Positions 1 through 11,215 of a stretch of DNA of 64,000 nt are shown one piece after another; the stretch's first letter is position 1, and each line of letters opens with the position of its first letter. This DNA is from Bidens hawaiensis (taxonomy: Eukaryota; Streptophyta; Magnoliopsida; Asterales; Asteraceae): contig JAIQDT010000669.1 in assembly GCA_021521415.1 (NCBI GenBank), positions 1-64,000 on the forward strand. Reading direction: 5' to 3'. Under the pieces are notes generated by a model. It made no database searches and was not told where the DNA came from. It saw nothing but the letters and a program-made list of their open reading frames with translations. Both the position numbers and the translations under genes were made by a program.

Positions 1-603
1 GAACTAAAATAAAAGTATGTAACTACTCACTACTACACATATTCCCTTCCAACACATTTGATCCACCACACAAAATAACTACCAATACATACATAATTTG
101 GACATGAGTAGTGGGAAGTTAAAACTAAGTTAGTTACATGCACTTTTTTAGATGGTAGAATTTAGTTTAATTATACTAATAGTCGAGTGGGAATAACTAT
201 GTCTATAGTGGGTGGTTACCCATGTAAATGGGTTAGTGGGGGTAGTTACATGTAATGAAAGTAACCGCTTTTTAATCCATCCTTATCAAACGGCCCATAT
301 TCGATCTTTGATCTTATCGGACGGCCAGAATTAAATCTCACTCTTCTGTAACCTATTATTATAATTTAAGAATTTAAGTGATTTAAGATTACATAATATC
401 TTGTGATGCATATAAACTTAGGCTCACTATTTAACCTAACACATTTTAGCGTATATTTGAAACGTGTACATAAATTATATATCAGATGGCTAGAATAGAG
501 TTCAACCACTTCTTGGGTTGATCCTGGCCATTCAAAGTCTCCATCAGTTGATCTCATCAGTTCAAACTCTAGAATTAGCAGTTCATCAGGCAATTGTTCA
601 CAG
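1..603. other. AT-rich intergenic DNA
   Basis: No gene or clear repeat boundary is visible. The open frame on the minus strand at 366-644 shows no family motif and runs into the GC-rich repeat that follows, so it is not called. Confidence 0.4.
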
Positions 604-809
604 TGGCGAAGCTTGAACTGAAGGCACCAGGGGGCCGAGCTCAAAATCTATACAAAATTTCACAAACGAGGGGGGGTCGGGCTCAAACTTTCGGCCAAAA
701 AATGCTAAACTTACAGTACGTATAAAAATTTTCGGACGAAACCGGGTAAATTTACACTACTGTGCAAAAAAACAGGGGGGCCCGGGGTCTCAACGAAGCT
801 TCGTCCTTG
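604..809. repeat. GC-rich repeat with palindromic ends, unclassified
   Basis: This is a GC-rich island in AT-rich DNA with runs of G (660s, 770s). Each edge carries a CGAAGCTT motif (604-612 and about 793-802). Its right edge cuts into the UGT fragment that follows, consistent with insertion into that relic. No target-site duplication could be defined and the superfamily is unknown. Confidence 0.3.
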
Positions 810-1078
810 ATTGTTCAACCCTTGTTGAACCATTAACAAACCGAGGTTGAACTACCCATTTAAACGACTTCTTGTTATCATCCAACCCATGAGCAATTTC
901 TAGGAAATTTTCCTCGTCCACTTGGGCAACATTACCAAAACTAACACACGCTACAGAATTTTGCAATTGTTGGTCTAACCAAGAAAATAAAAGGTTCGAT
1001 CTTGTTCTAGTAAGATGTTGAAAGCCATCGTGAAGCAATTGGGAAATGGTATTCAAAAACTGGGCCAGAATGTCATGG
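790..1078 (-). pseudogene. UGT76-like glycosyltransferase fragment (middle of exon 2)
   Basis: The minus-strand frame 1056-790 matches the stretch of UGT76 proteins that joins the N- and C-terminal domains: a SWLDQQ motif, then VSFGNVAQ, FLEIAHGL, and a WVVQPRF segment where live copies have WVVRPG. A frame change at about 1022-1030 separates it from a short upstream match to the GPFHKYFPAS region, which extends to about 1078. Both ends are cut off: no exon 1, no PSPG donor-binding box and no C-terminus lie nearby. The G in place of S after VSFG and Q in place of R in the WVVRPG motif also suggest relaxed constraint. It is a dead relic in reverse orientation to the main cluster. Confidence 0.75.
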
Positions 1079-2403
1079 CTAATGGTTTAAAAAATCCTGT
1101 AAAATGGTTTAGAAATATGTGAAAATTAAAATGTAAATGAATATCATGGCTATTCTAATCGTAATTATGTATGCATTAAATAAAACGTAATCTAACAAAT
1201 AATAAATTATATGATGAATGACCATGGTTTGTGATGGTGGCCACATCTTCAAAGTTTTTAACGTGGCCAGCGGCGGACCTACTAAGGAGCCCGTCGGGTG
1301 CTGTTAATAAAACTCAGACGGTGGTAAAACCCAAGCATTTAGCTGTTAAGTCGACGCAAATTCGGTCGGTTTCGTGACATGCATTTATTGTACCGGAAAT
1401 AAAACTAAATATAAAAAAAACTATAAAATTATAAAAATTGAGGTGAACCAATATGGTGGTGTCGGGTTCAGTCGGTTTCCGTTGTCGATCTCAGGTGTTG
1501 AGGCGGTGAGTCTACGGGTTCAGTTGGTTTCCGTCACGTTTGTTATGATACTGGAACTAAAAAAAAAAAATTAATGTGTCGGACGTAATTTAATGTTCGT
1601 TACGGTGACTAAACTAAAAAATAAAACAAAATTACGGACTCGTCGGTGCCACCAAGTGGCCCAATAGGGCACTTGCGACACCAAAGATCTTATTTGTTAT
1701 ATAGTAATAATACTCTACCAGCACAAAGAGGAAGATTGTGATTTACATGGACACACCTTATAAAATAATGACATGTGATATAAAAAAACAGGTGCGAGTA
1801 CAACTACTTTAAAGAGGACAAGCTCGTAAGATGGTTTTATCATATTTAGTGAAGTTCAAATTTTCATTGTCACGATCTAAAGTAGTAATAATTTTGACAC
1901 ATTTTAACTTAACACGTTTTTTACCCTGATTATAAAAGTAAGATGTGTTGTTGACCACCACACAATTAAAAGATGTATTGTTTGGCCGAGTTGTAATTAG
2001 ATCCTGATTAAAATTGATGCATTGTTTTGGTCGAGTTGTAAACCAAAAAAAGAAAAGAAAAATGTGTGTCACAAGAAGTCACTATACATATTGATTTATC
2101 ATGTACCTAATTCGACTTAACACATTCATGATCATATGTCAAATCATCGAAAACACACCCGTGAAGTTAGGCAGCTGCATCATAGTACACACATGTGATG
2201 TTGCTTGTAGAATTATTGACAACACCATTTTCTCAACACCAAACATTGCTTCTATTTCCTCTGTTTTGGATTTGAGGATGAACATCAACCAGATCAGACA
2301 TTTCTTGATCAAAAAGGTATCAACTTTGCTTCTCATTATCATCCATTTATTAATAAACTTCTTGTGTTTTGGCGATTTGGTAAACAGAATGATTTCAGAG
2401 TTG

Positions 2404-2435
<32 letters not shown>

Positions 2436-2796
2436 TTTAATTCATTCAATTATATCATCTTTTCATTCAACCATTTTAAAGTATCATAGAAACATCCAAA
2501 CGATTTACAATTAAGTGGCAGGTAAGCGGGCAACAAGCTGCGCCGCAACCCCTTTTGGAATAATTGGAATAATCGATGATGAATAACTCATGAATGTGTC
2601 TTGATGTCCTCTGAAAATTAGCACTAATCTAGAGAAGTTAAATTGGTAAAGTTAGAGGCTAGAACAGAATTGACAAAAATATTCACACACCACCGGTCTT
2701 CGGGTGTTAATTATGGGTGATCGCCGGAGTTGATGTCGGATAGTCGATTCTCGTCCAAGTGGGAGGGAGAATGTGGGTTGGCTAGGGGAAGAAGAC
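1079..2796. other. Intergenic DNA with an ATT microsatellite
   Basis: AT-rich sequence without a supported gene. A trinucleotide (ATT)n tract of about 30 bp lies at 2405-2437. The open frames here (for example 2101-2514 and its antisense) show no family motif and gain length from the microsatellite. Confidence 0.4.
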
Positions 2797-2989
2797 TAGG
2801 GGTGCAAATGAGTCGAGCCCGAGCTCGACTCATTTAACTTACACAGAGCTCGAGCTTGGCTTGTGAGTAGAGTTTGAAGCTCGAGCTCGGCTCGTTTGAT
2901 ATTTATCAATTATTTTTATATATATTTTCCTATTATAATTTTATGTATAAAATGATATATATTATTTAGTTATTTTATTTAAATTATCA

Positions 2990-3044
<55 letters not shown>

Positions 3045-3235
3045 ATAATTATTAAATATATATTTTAAAAAGTTATATAAATGACAGACTCATTTAGGCT
3101 CACAAAGCCGGCTTGGGCTCGTTTATTAAACAAGCTTACTTTTAGGCCGGGCCCGATTCAGCTCGGCTCGATCGAGTTTTTTTAACAAGCCGATCTCGGG
3201 TAGCTCACAAGCAGCTCGGCTTGTTTGCACCCCTA
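2797..3235. mobile_element. hAT-like MITE
   Basis: A 439-bp element with inverted ends: the left end TAGGGGTGCAAATGAG is complementary to the right end, which closes with TTGTTTGCACCCCTA. It is rich in GAGCTCG motifs near both ends and has a long AT core. The 8-bp flanks (AAGAAGAC on the left, TAGAAGAT on the right) share 6 central bases, compatible with an old 8-bp hAT target duplication. It has no coding capacity. Confidence 0.65.
2994..3037. repeat. (AT)n microsatellite inside the MITE
   Basis: About 44 bp of uninterrupted AT dinucleotides in the core of the MITE. Confidence 0.9.
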
Positions 3236-3623
3236 TAGAAGATGAAGATAGAGGAGATTGTGGGTAGGTTCACCTATTTACTTTTATTTGTTAATTTTTT
3301 TATAGAGGGTAATATTAGTAATTTTACACCCACTTTACTTAAACTTAACGATCATCCGCTAGGGAGCACCCGTGATACCCGCTTCAAAGTGTTAGGGAGC
3401 ATACATGTAATTTATCAAAGTTAGGGACTATAGTACTATACGTGAAGCAAATCACATGAAGCAGTAGTGTAATTAACTCTATTTTCTATATATATTTTTA
3501 ATCATTTCTCATAGATTAAGAATGGAGTTGGTAAAAGAGGATGACATGTGAATGCTCTAATGTAAATGAATGTTCCCTCTTTATTTGGGGGTTGAGAAAT
3601 GGGGATGGTGTTCTTGATACAGA

Positions 3624-3669
<46 letters not shown>

Positions 3670-3887
3670 ATATATTATATATATTATATATATATATATA
3701 TATATATTTGATGTTAAATTAGTAATAGTTGGTGAAATTGTGAATTGGATTACGCTGGAAAATATGACTAAAATGTTGATTTACCAGTATGCTTTTCAAT
3801 AATCAATAGTATAATAAGCTGTATTCATGAGGTTCTCTTATTAAGTTTTGTCTGATGAGGAAATTATTAATCTTTTAGGTATGGTTC
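3236..3887. repeat. Intergenic DNA with a compound (TA)n microsatellite
   Basis: No gene is seen. A nearly pure TA/AT tract lies at about 3627-3708, broken once by AAGATATATT. The open frame 3599-3802 is a translation of this tract. Confidence 0.7.
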
Positions 3888-3987
3888 GGGTTGCAAGTAT
3901 GAAGGCGTTAGTCTGGGTTGCAAGTATGAAGACGTAAGTCTGGGTTGCAAGTATGAAGACATCGTTCGGCTTGCAAGAACGAATTAT
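3888..3987 (+). repeat. 27-bp tandem repeat, about 3.6 units
   Basis: Units start at 3888, 3915, 3942 and about 3969, each opening with GGGTTGCAAGTATGAAG (the last is degenerate). A related partial copy followed by the same downstream sequence (GGTTAGCCCAAAT) recurs at about 4241-4317, so the tract and its flank were duplicated about 350 bp apart. Confidence 0.8.
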
Positions 3988-4341
3988 GTAAAGGCATCAC
4001 AAGGTTAGCCCAAATTCTACCATTTAATGTTCGTTTATATCTAACGGGTCAACTAAAAACTAGCTTATATACAAGTATGTAGTATTATTATATGTATATA
4101 TAATTATGTGTAGTATAAACTATAAAACATGCATACTTAAGTGTATGTAGTGTAAATTTGTGTGTTATATATATACACGCAAAAATGTTTTAATCTTCAT
4201 TATATTAATGTAACTTTATGGTTTGTTAGGCAGTTTCTACGGTTCGGGTTGCAAGTATGAAGACATAGGCTCTGGTCACAAGAATGAACTCCATAGAGGC
4301 GTCTCAAGGTTAGCCCAAATATCCATCTTCAAGCTGTAAAT

Positions 4342-4731
4342 GAGATTGTGTTGCTTTACAATTTCAACCATGTTCCTTGAGTTTTTCACTTCATATTGGT
4401 TGTTCTAGTGTTCCACCATTGGTATCGGACTTGAGAATAATTATGTTCCGTTGACGTATCAAGACCGCATACACCCGATGCTTCAGCTTGTAAAATCTAC
4501 TTTACACCTAAGGCTTTAGTATCACCCACTTTTAGCACTAACTTCAACAAACCCAAAACCTCCAACTATACTCACTTCACTTTAAAATTCATCCATTCAC
4601 ATGATGAAAGTTATTCCAAATCAGCCTTACAAGTCACTTCTGCTTTTTCCCAGGATGAACCTTGTTCGATCAACGCGGTGCAGATCAATTATGCCACCTG
4701 CTGGAACTAGAATTGGCGGTGAAAGATGAAC
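4342..4731 (+). pseudogene. UGT76 exon-1 relic, left arm of an inverted repeat
   Basis: In the plus direction this segment contains a degraded UGT76 N-terminus. The sequence at about 4466-4490 reads as a form of the [10 protein letters not shown] motif around the acceptor-side helix, followed by remnants of the strand that carries SITxxHT. Stops and frame changes abound. The same segment recurs in reverse at 4798-5180 with roughly 75% identity by eye, including non-UGT sequence at both ends, so the whole block was duplicated as an inverted copy. No exon 2 is present. Confidence 0.65.
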
Positions 4732-4797
4732 ATTCGTTTCTTGTTTAATTAATCATTGATGCTACTTTATACTTCTCTTAATCGATCAAACGAGGTG

Positions 4798-5180
4798 GTT
4801 CATCTTTCGCGCCAATTACAGTTCCAGCTGGTGGCGTAATTGATATGCACCGCATGATTGAATAACTTCACCCGAGAAAATGTTGTCGTGACTTGTAAGG
4901 CTAATTAGGAATAATGTTCATCGTGCCATTGGATAAACTTGAAAGTGAAGTGAGGGTAATTGGCGGTTTTTGGTTTGTTGAAGCCTTGAAGGTGGTGTTA
5001 TAAAAATGGTGATACTGAAACATTTGGAGTAAATTAGATTTGCAAGCTGAAGCATCGGGTTTATGTGCCTTGATACGGCAACGTAAACATAAATTCTTGG
5101 TTCTGTAGCAAGGGTGAAACAACCAATATGGAATGAAAAACTCTAGGAACATGGTTGGAATTGTAAAGTAACACGATCTC
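4798..5180 (-). pseudogene. UGT76 exon-1 relic, right arm of an inverted repeat
   Basis: Read on the minus strand, this arm holds a better-preserved UGT76 N-terminus: LPYQG, then [15 protein letters not shown] in two frames, then a strand matching the family's SITIFHT segment, ending near 4901. It is the inverted partner of 4342-4731; the spacer between the arms is only about 66 bp (4732-4797). Transcription from either side would give a long, imperfect hairpin. It is not a functional gene: there is no PSPG box, the frame shifts, and there is no second exon. Confidence 0.7.
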
Positions 5181-6437
5181 ATTTATTGCTTGAAGAAGGA
5201 TACTTTGATAAAGTAATAAGGGATGGATCAAAAAGAAAGGATGAGTAATGGCTGCGGAACGGTTGATGATAACCTAGTAGAGTGGCGTCGATATTATTAA
5301 GAATAAGCCAAGATAATAGAGATCAATCAGCGCAGCAAATGGAAGCCCCATATAAATGATCTTCACAAGCAAAGCCTAACTGCCTAAGACAAGCATGCAC
5401 TAGTACAGTAATACAAAAGAGAGCAAATTTATGGATTGATTCAAGTGAAAACCTTACAACCATGTGTAGTAGAGAGGTGGCGGCCGCCACTCTCTACCAC
5501 CTACTTTTAAATAATACACCGTTGAAGAAGAGGGCACAGTGTAGAGCCCCTTTGGCACGTTTTTTTTTATACTAGCCGTGTTAAGTATGAGGCAAGGAAA
5601 TGCGCTGAAGTTTAAGATGTACGATAAAGATCTGGATAGTAGAATATGCCATTTGACCATTAATTATTTAATATAATTCCAATGCATAGCATAGACATTG
5701 AATAGGAGTATCCATTAATCCTCTGCAAATTTAGCACTGCTTATTCAAATGCCATTTAAAAGTAAGAAATCAAGCATGGGTTGATAAGATCCTAAAACTC
5801 AAAATCAAAATTAGTGAACCATTCACTAGCATACATATCCCCTGTGTAAAACCTATAAACGCCATAACCATGCCTAGAATCTAAAAAAACACTCAAAAAA
5901 TATATATATTAGTATGCATCTAAATCATCTCTTAAAAAGACCATTTAAACAGAAAATTGAACTAACATGTAAAATTGATCTAACCTTCAAATTAACATAC
6001 CAAGAACCAGGATATCGGTTTGAGCAATTGAACGAAACTGAATATGCGACTTTGGGGAGTACTAAACTATGCCACTTTCACAAATATCGTGAACGTTAAA
6101 AAAAGTTTAAAGAAAACAAAAGAGAAAGAAAAACAGACAAAAAAGGCTAACGACGCGCCGAAGATTGTTTGAGTAATTACCACACTTTCTTAGGTGATCA
6201 CATTTAGCAAATCTAGCTATTTGATCGATTAAAACAGAATTGTTATTAAATTCCTATTTAATTAAATATTGAATGAAGAAAATTTCAAACTTACTCTCAT
6301 GCATATTATATTAATGAAAATTTTTAATCATACCAAGCAATCTTATCTAACTTTGACAAGTAAACTTACATGCAATCAAGTTATATATGATAAAAGGTAG
6401 CTAGGTTATACTCTGCGAAGAGCCTAACTTGCTGAAT
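5181..6437. other. Intergenic DNA
   Basis: Nothing firmly supported. A short minus-strand stretch around 5280-5455 reads as a hydrophobic peptide and could be a stray host exon, but no family was recognised. Confidence 0.3.
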
Positions 6438-6592
6438 ATGGAAGCCCGTGATACCACTCTTCGGTTAACAACTTGTCGAAGAATAATATTGTTTCCGAAC
6501 CTTTCCAGGGTCATATCAATCGCATGCTCCAATTAGCAAACATTCTAGCTCTATACCCATGGTTTTAAAATTACCGTTATGCACACCGAATA

Positions 6593-6964
6593 TGTTACAA
6601 TCTTGCGGAATAATATAAACAGATACAATATAAGAACTCTCAATTGACTATTATCAAGAACTGATTAAAATGTTTACAAGATGAATTGAAAAGAAATGAA
6701 TTACAAAAATGAAAAGAAGATGAACTGAACTAACTCTAATTGAGAAATCCCCAATTATATATGCCCTAATCTGTTAACAACGGTTAACTGATTAATCTTT
6801 AAGAATTACCAAAAAGACCCCTGAACTATTGAAGACTTGTCAATAATAGCCCTAAACATTATTAACCTCTTGAACCTTCAACAATAGTTGACTTTCATTG
6901 ACTAACTATATTAAGTCATATACATGACACTATTACACTCCAATTTCCAGCTCAACACTTAACA
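6593..6964 (-). repeat. 3' LTR of the 6.6-9.2 kb copia element
   Basis: 372 bp, matching 8810-9183 over its full length. It is followed on the right by a 19-bp copy of the target gene sequence (6965-6983) rather than by a polypurine tract, which is abnormal for this position. Confidence 0.85.
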
Positions 6965-6976
6965 GAATACAACTCT

Positions 6977-7608
6977 CTAATGGAGAGAAGAAGGAGTTCT
7001 ATTCATTCTCTCTACCGGTCCATTTTGATGGGGAGTTCCTTGGTATAGAATGATGTCTATCAATCCAAATTGTCTACAATAATGGTTAAATTCACCACTA
7101 CAGAATTTCAATCCATTATCTGTCCTTAGCTTCTTTATCTTTCTTTCAGTCTGATTTTCTACTAATACCTTCCAATCCTTAAACTTATTAAAGGCATCAA
7201 ACTTATTTTTCAGAATATAGACCCATACTCTTCTTGAATAGTCATCAATTATAGACAAGAAGTATGTGGCTCCCCCAAAGAGACATGTTTGGTAGGACCC
7301 CACATGTCTGCATGTACATAATCTAGTATTCCCTTAGTTCTGTGAATTCCTTTAGTGAATCTAACCCTCTTTGCCTTTCCCAACATACAACTTTCACATT
7401 CACCATAATCACAGTCCACTAGATCTTTTATTACACCCTGTTTTCTTAATTCAGTCAACCCTTGGTCACTCATGTGACCAAGCCTTTTATGCCACATCAT
7501 AGCATCCTTGACTGACTTATCCTCTACAATAGACACAGAACCTGTCACAGACTGACCATCTAACACATATATGTTGTTATCCTTTCTAGTACCAGTAAAG
7601 ACAACCAT
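6977..7608 (-). pseudogene. copia integrase, truncated and frameshifted
   Basis: Two overlapping minus-strand frames. 7608-7249 carries the zinc-binding pre-integrase region (WHKRLGHMS, later CESCMLGKAKR). 7303-6977 carries the catalytic core with DDYSRRVWVY, the TDNG motif and the QNGPVERMNRT segment that holds the third acidic residue. The protein stops right after that segment, where the element is joined to a 19-bp piece of UGT sequence and the LTR. The C-terminal integrase part and all reverse transcriptase are absent. A frameshift lies near 7250-7300. It cannot be an active integrase. Confidence 0.85.
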
Positions 7609-7639
7609 GGAACCTCTAATAATCTTGGCTCTACCATCT

Positions 7640-8016
7640 TTTAGACTAACATGACAACCATTCTTCTCAAAGTTCCCAAATATATTAAATTCCTTTTCAA
7701 ATCAGGAATATATCTTACCTCATCAAGATTTATAACAGACTCATTATTCAACTTAAGACAGAACCAATACCTTGAATTTGGCAAGATCTATTATCCCCTA
7801 ATTGAACAATCCTTTGTTTTTCAACAACTAAATCTTTGAAACATTCCTTGTTAGGAGTCATATGATATGAACAATCACTGTCTAATACCCAATCATCTTT
7901 AGAACCTTGATTTGTAACCACATAGACTTCTGCACTATCATAACCATCTTGGAACTCTTCTGATGTTCCAGGATTCTTTTTATTACTTTTGAATTCAGCC
8001 TTCTTTTTTCCTCCAT
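7640..8016 (-). pseudogene. degraded copia protease region
   Basis: Minus-strand fragments near 7870-7900 resemble the region after the protease Asp motif (a DCSYHMTP-like segment) and a following strand. Several stops and frame changes break it. It lies between the gag zinc knuckle and the pre-integrase domain, where protease belongs. Confidence 0.5.
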
Positions 8017-8741
8017 TCAGGGCAAGTCCCTTTTGAAATGACTGTCTGAATTACACACAAAACATATTTTCTTTCCCTTTGACTTAGATCTAACAATAGG
8101 ATTCTTATTCTTTAAATTCCTATGTTCAGATCTACCTCTGACAAACAAACCATCAGCACCTTCATCTTTTGTTTCACCCCTCTTGTGTAACTCTTTTGAG
8201 TTCATGGCAGAAACTACATCTTCCATAGACAAACTATCCATTCCAAACATTAAGTATCTACAAAATGTTCTTATGACCAGATAATGATGCCGAAGAAGAT
8301 GATTGCTCTATCTTCATCATCAATCTCCACTTCAATGTTTTCAAGATCAAGAATGATCTTGTTAAACTCATCAATATGATCTTCAAGGGGACTTACAGTT
8401 GCCATTTGAAACATATACAACCGTTCCTTTAAGTATAGACGATTTGCCAAAGACTTTGTCATATACAACGATTCCAACTTTGGCCAGAATCCGGCTGCAG
8501 TAAGCTCCTTGGAAACCTCTCTTAGAACACGATCTCCCAGACTCAAGATTATTGCACTATGAGCCTTCTCCAGGATATCCTTCTTTTCTTTATCCGTCAA
8601 AACTTCCGGCATATTTGGTTCACCCAACAGAGCATCGGAGATGCCCTGATGTACAAGAAGTGCACGCATCTTTACTCGCCACAGGCTAAAATCGTTCTTC
8701 CCGTCAAACTTTTCAATATCAAACTTCGCTCCGGTCACCAT
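8017..8741 (-). pseudogene. copia gag, broken
   Basis: 8741-8271 encodes a typical copia gag N-terminus (FDIEKFDGKNDFSLWRVKM, then ALL, ending in the LxxHIDEFNKI helix region). A second frame, 8250-8017, carries a basic linker and a damaged CCHC zinc knuckle (CFVCNSDSH, final Cys lost by a frame change). In a live element this protein forms the virus-like particle that packages the RNA. The two pieces are out of frame with each other. The start at 8741 sits about 55 bp after the primer-binding site, as expected. Confidence 0.85.
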
Positions 8742-8809
8742 TCTTGAATCTTCAAACGAATTGTAGAGTTCGTTTGTTCGGAATCGAGAGCCAAAGCTTT
8801 GATACCAAT

Positions 8810-9183
8810 TGTTACAATCTTGCGGAATAATATGAACATATACAATATAAGAACTCTCAATTTGACTATTATTAAGAACTGATTAAAATGTTTACAAGAT
8901 GAATTGAAAAGAAAAGAATTACAAAATGAAAAGAAGAATGAACTGAACTAACTCTAATTGAAAAATCCCCAATTATATATGCCTAATCTGTTAACAACGG
9001 TTAACTGATTAATCTTTAAGAATTACCAAAAAGACCCCTGAACTATTGAAGACTTGTCAATAATAGCCCAAAACATTATTAACCTCTTTAACCTTCAACA
9101 ACAGTTGACTTTCATTGACTAACTATATTAAGTCATATAACATGACACTATTACACTCCAATTTCCAGTCTCAACACTTAACA
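8810..9183 (-). repeat. 5' LTR of the 6.6-9.2 kb copia element
   Basis: 374 bp, the partner of 6593-6964. The primer-binding site (minus-strand TGGTATCAAAGC, 8796-8807) starts 2 bp inside its inner edge. Confidence 0.9.
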
Positions 9184-9262
9184 GAATACAACTCTCTAAT
9201 GGTTCCGACTATCCTCACTTCACCTTCAAGCCCATCAAGGAAGGCTTCTCCTAGAATAACTG

Positions 9263-10387
9263 GCTTTTATAAACTTTTTATGTATGAAAGTTGATGTAAT
9301 GGTTGCTAGCTTATAGTTGTAGATCAATTGTGAGATGGTGTGCATGTCCGTGATGGATCCCCTTAAAATCTAAAATAAGTATATTAGAACCACCCATAAA
9401 TAAGTATAATGCATGTGGCTACTGGCTGGTGTAGGTATCAACAATTTAATTTTTCGACACGAAAAAAAATCAGTTGTGGGTTAGAAACTCTTAACGTCTT
9501 TAAAAGACATGTATTTTGGGTTGACGTGCATAACCTGATTTATTAATAAATAGTGCAGGTTAGGTTCTTGTTGGCTCTAGAGGGTGTTTATAAAAGTCTC
9601 CATGTATAAAGGTTTGTAAGAGTAGTTTTGAAAAATTAATTCATTAATACAACGTTTTCACTTTAAAATTCAATGTTGATGTTTACCCCCTTTGTTTCCT
9701 CTTTTTTTTTTTAACGGCCAACGAATCTTCTAAGTGAACCACTGGCTAAATTCACCACATCAGGCTGCACTCGTCTTTCGATCCGGGAAAAACCCTAACC
9801 TGAGACCAACGCTCGTGAACACTCGCCTTAAAGGCACAACAATGCAGTGAGATAAAACTCGTTCAATAAAGGATTAACTAGTGAAAGTCACTTACTCGTC
9901 TAGTCTCATATAATCATCCTGGTGCATTTAAAACTAAATGTTGGAGACAATAATCGAATCTGACTCACATAGAACACCAAGTATCTTTCTTACACTGCCC
10001 TTCTTTTCATCTTGAAAACTAAAAGGGTCAAACATTATTATTAACTTTATTTATGCATGTTACAATAATAAAGATCACTTGATTTAATTATGAAAACCCA
10101 AATAATTTGTTGCTCACTCTTGCAAGCTAATTACATTATGAGTTAATATTATATAAATATTTTTAATTTTTATGTTTCATTGTCAAATATATGTATTGAC
10201 TAACATTTCAATGTATATTCTTTATTAAATTTGATAGAAACTTGTTAGTTTTTAATTCAATATGCCCCTATAAAAAAACAGGATGATAACCTAATGTTTA
10301 AATGCAAAATATCGTATTTGGTGCTTTTTAGTTTTTAACTAGCATAAGTCTCCAAGGCGTTAGACCGATTGGCAATTTTTTTTTTTC
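9263..10387. other. Degraded intron and intergenic DNA within the UGT76 pseudogene
   Basis: This stretch sits where the end of exon 1 and the intron of the dead UGT76 gene should be. Apart from the repeat at 9700-9985, nothing is recognised. Confidence 0.4.
9700..9985 (-). repeat. Candidate retroposon with poly(A) end
   Basis: Read on the minus strand, about 285 bp of non-coding, moderately GC-rich sequence ends in a run of A (plus-strand T run at 9700-9710). That polarity suggests a SINE-like or processed retroposon in reverse orientation. No clear A or B box and no target duplication were found. Confidence 0.3.
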
Positions 10388-11215
10388 TATACTATCCTAA
10401 ATATTAGACCAATGCTTCCGGATTATAATGAAGAATCAGTGTCCGAATAACTACTTTTGAAATACAAAGACATCGTAAAGATCACAACAAACCCACAAGG
10501 TATGGGGGATTATATATGCCACCAACATGTTTAACCAAATGAAGGCATCATCGGGGATCATATGGAACACCTTCAAAGAACTCGATGAATCTACTCTAGA
10601 AACATCTCCCAAGATTTACGGGTTCCAAGCCTCACTTTAGGTTCATTCCACAAGTAATACACAGCGGTCTCGAGCAGTTTGATCGAACAAGACCAAAATA
10701 AGTAGTTGTATGTTAGTTTTGGAATGTTACGTGTGTAACGAAGTCAGAATTTCAAGAGGTGGCACATGGGTTGCTTAATGCAAGCATACCATTTTTGTGG
10801 GTGGTTTCGACCGGGTATGATTGTTGGTTCAGAATGGCTCGAGTCACTTTCTAAAGAATTCCTAGAAAGAGTGGGTGATAGGGGTCGGATAGTAAAGTGG
10901 TCTCCCAAACGAGAAGTACTAGCTCATCCCGCAACGGGGTGTTTTTGAACTCATAATGGATGGAATTCAACATTGGAGAGCCTAAGTGAAGAAGTTCCCA
11001 TGTTTTGTCGACCAACGAATAAATGCAAGATATGTAAGTGATGCTTAGAAGATTGGTATGTCGTTGGATGATGGGTTTTGAATGGGTGGGCATCAAGTTG
11101 GCGATTAAACGAGTGATGGTGAAAGGAGAAGAAATGTGTAAGAAAATAAGTTGTTTGAAGGAGAAGATAAACCTCTCCCTAAGGGGACTCTTCTTAATGG
11201 TCATTAACAACTAGG

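Larger units (their letters stand above)
6593..9183 (-). mobile_element. Ty1/copia LTR retrotransposon, internally deleted
   Basis: A 2.6-kb element inserted in UGT76 exon 1 and flanked by the 5-bp target duplication GAATA (6588-6592 and 9184-9188). Both LTRs start TGTTAC and end TTAACA on the plus strand. Read on the minus strand, a primer-binding site complementary to initiator tRNA-Met (about 8796-8807) follows the right LTR. The order is gag, degraded protease, integrase; reverse transcriptase and RNase H are missing. The LTRs differ by about 8 substitutions and 6 indels, so it is the oldest of the three copia insertions in the window that can be dated this way. Confidence 0.9.

Noticed and set aside
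2101..2514. 137-codon plus-strand frame
   Set aside because: It includes the translated ATT microsatellite, has no family motif, and its antisense frame is equally open.
3599..3802. 67-codon frame rich in Ile and Tyr
   Set aside because: It is a translation of the TA microsatellite.
5280..5455. Possible host exon on the minus strand
   Set aside because: A hydrophobic reading is plausible but splice signals and homology could not be established.
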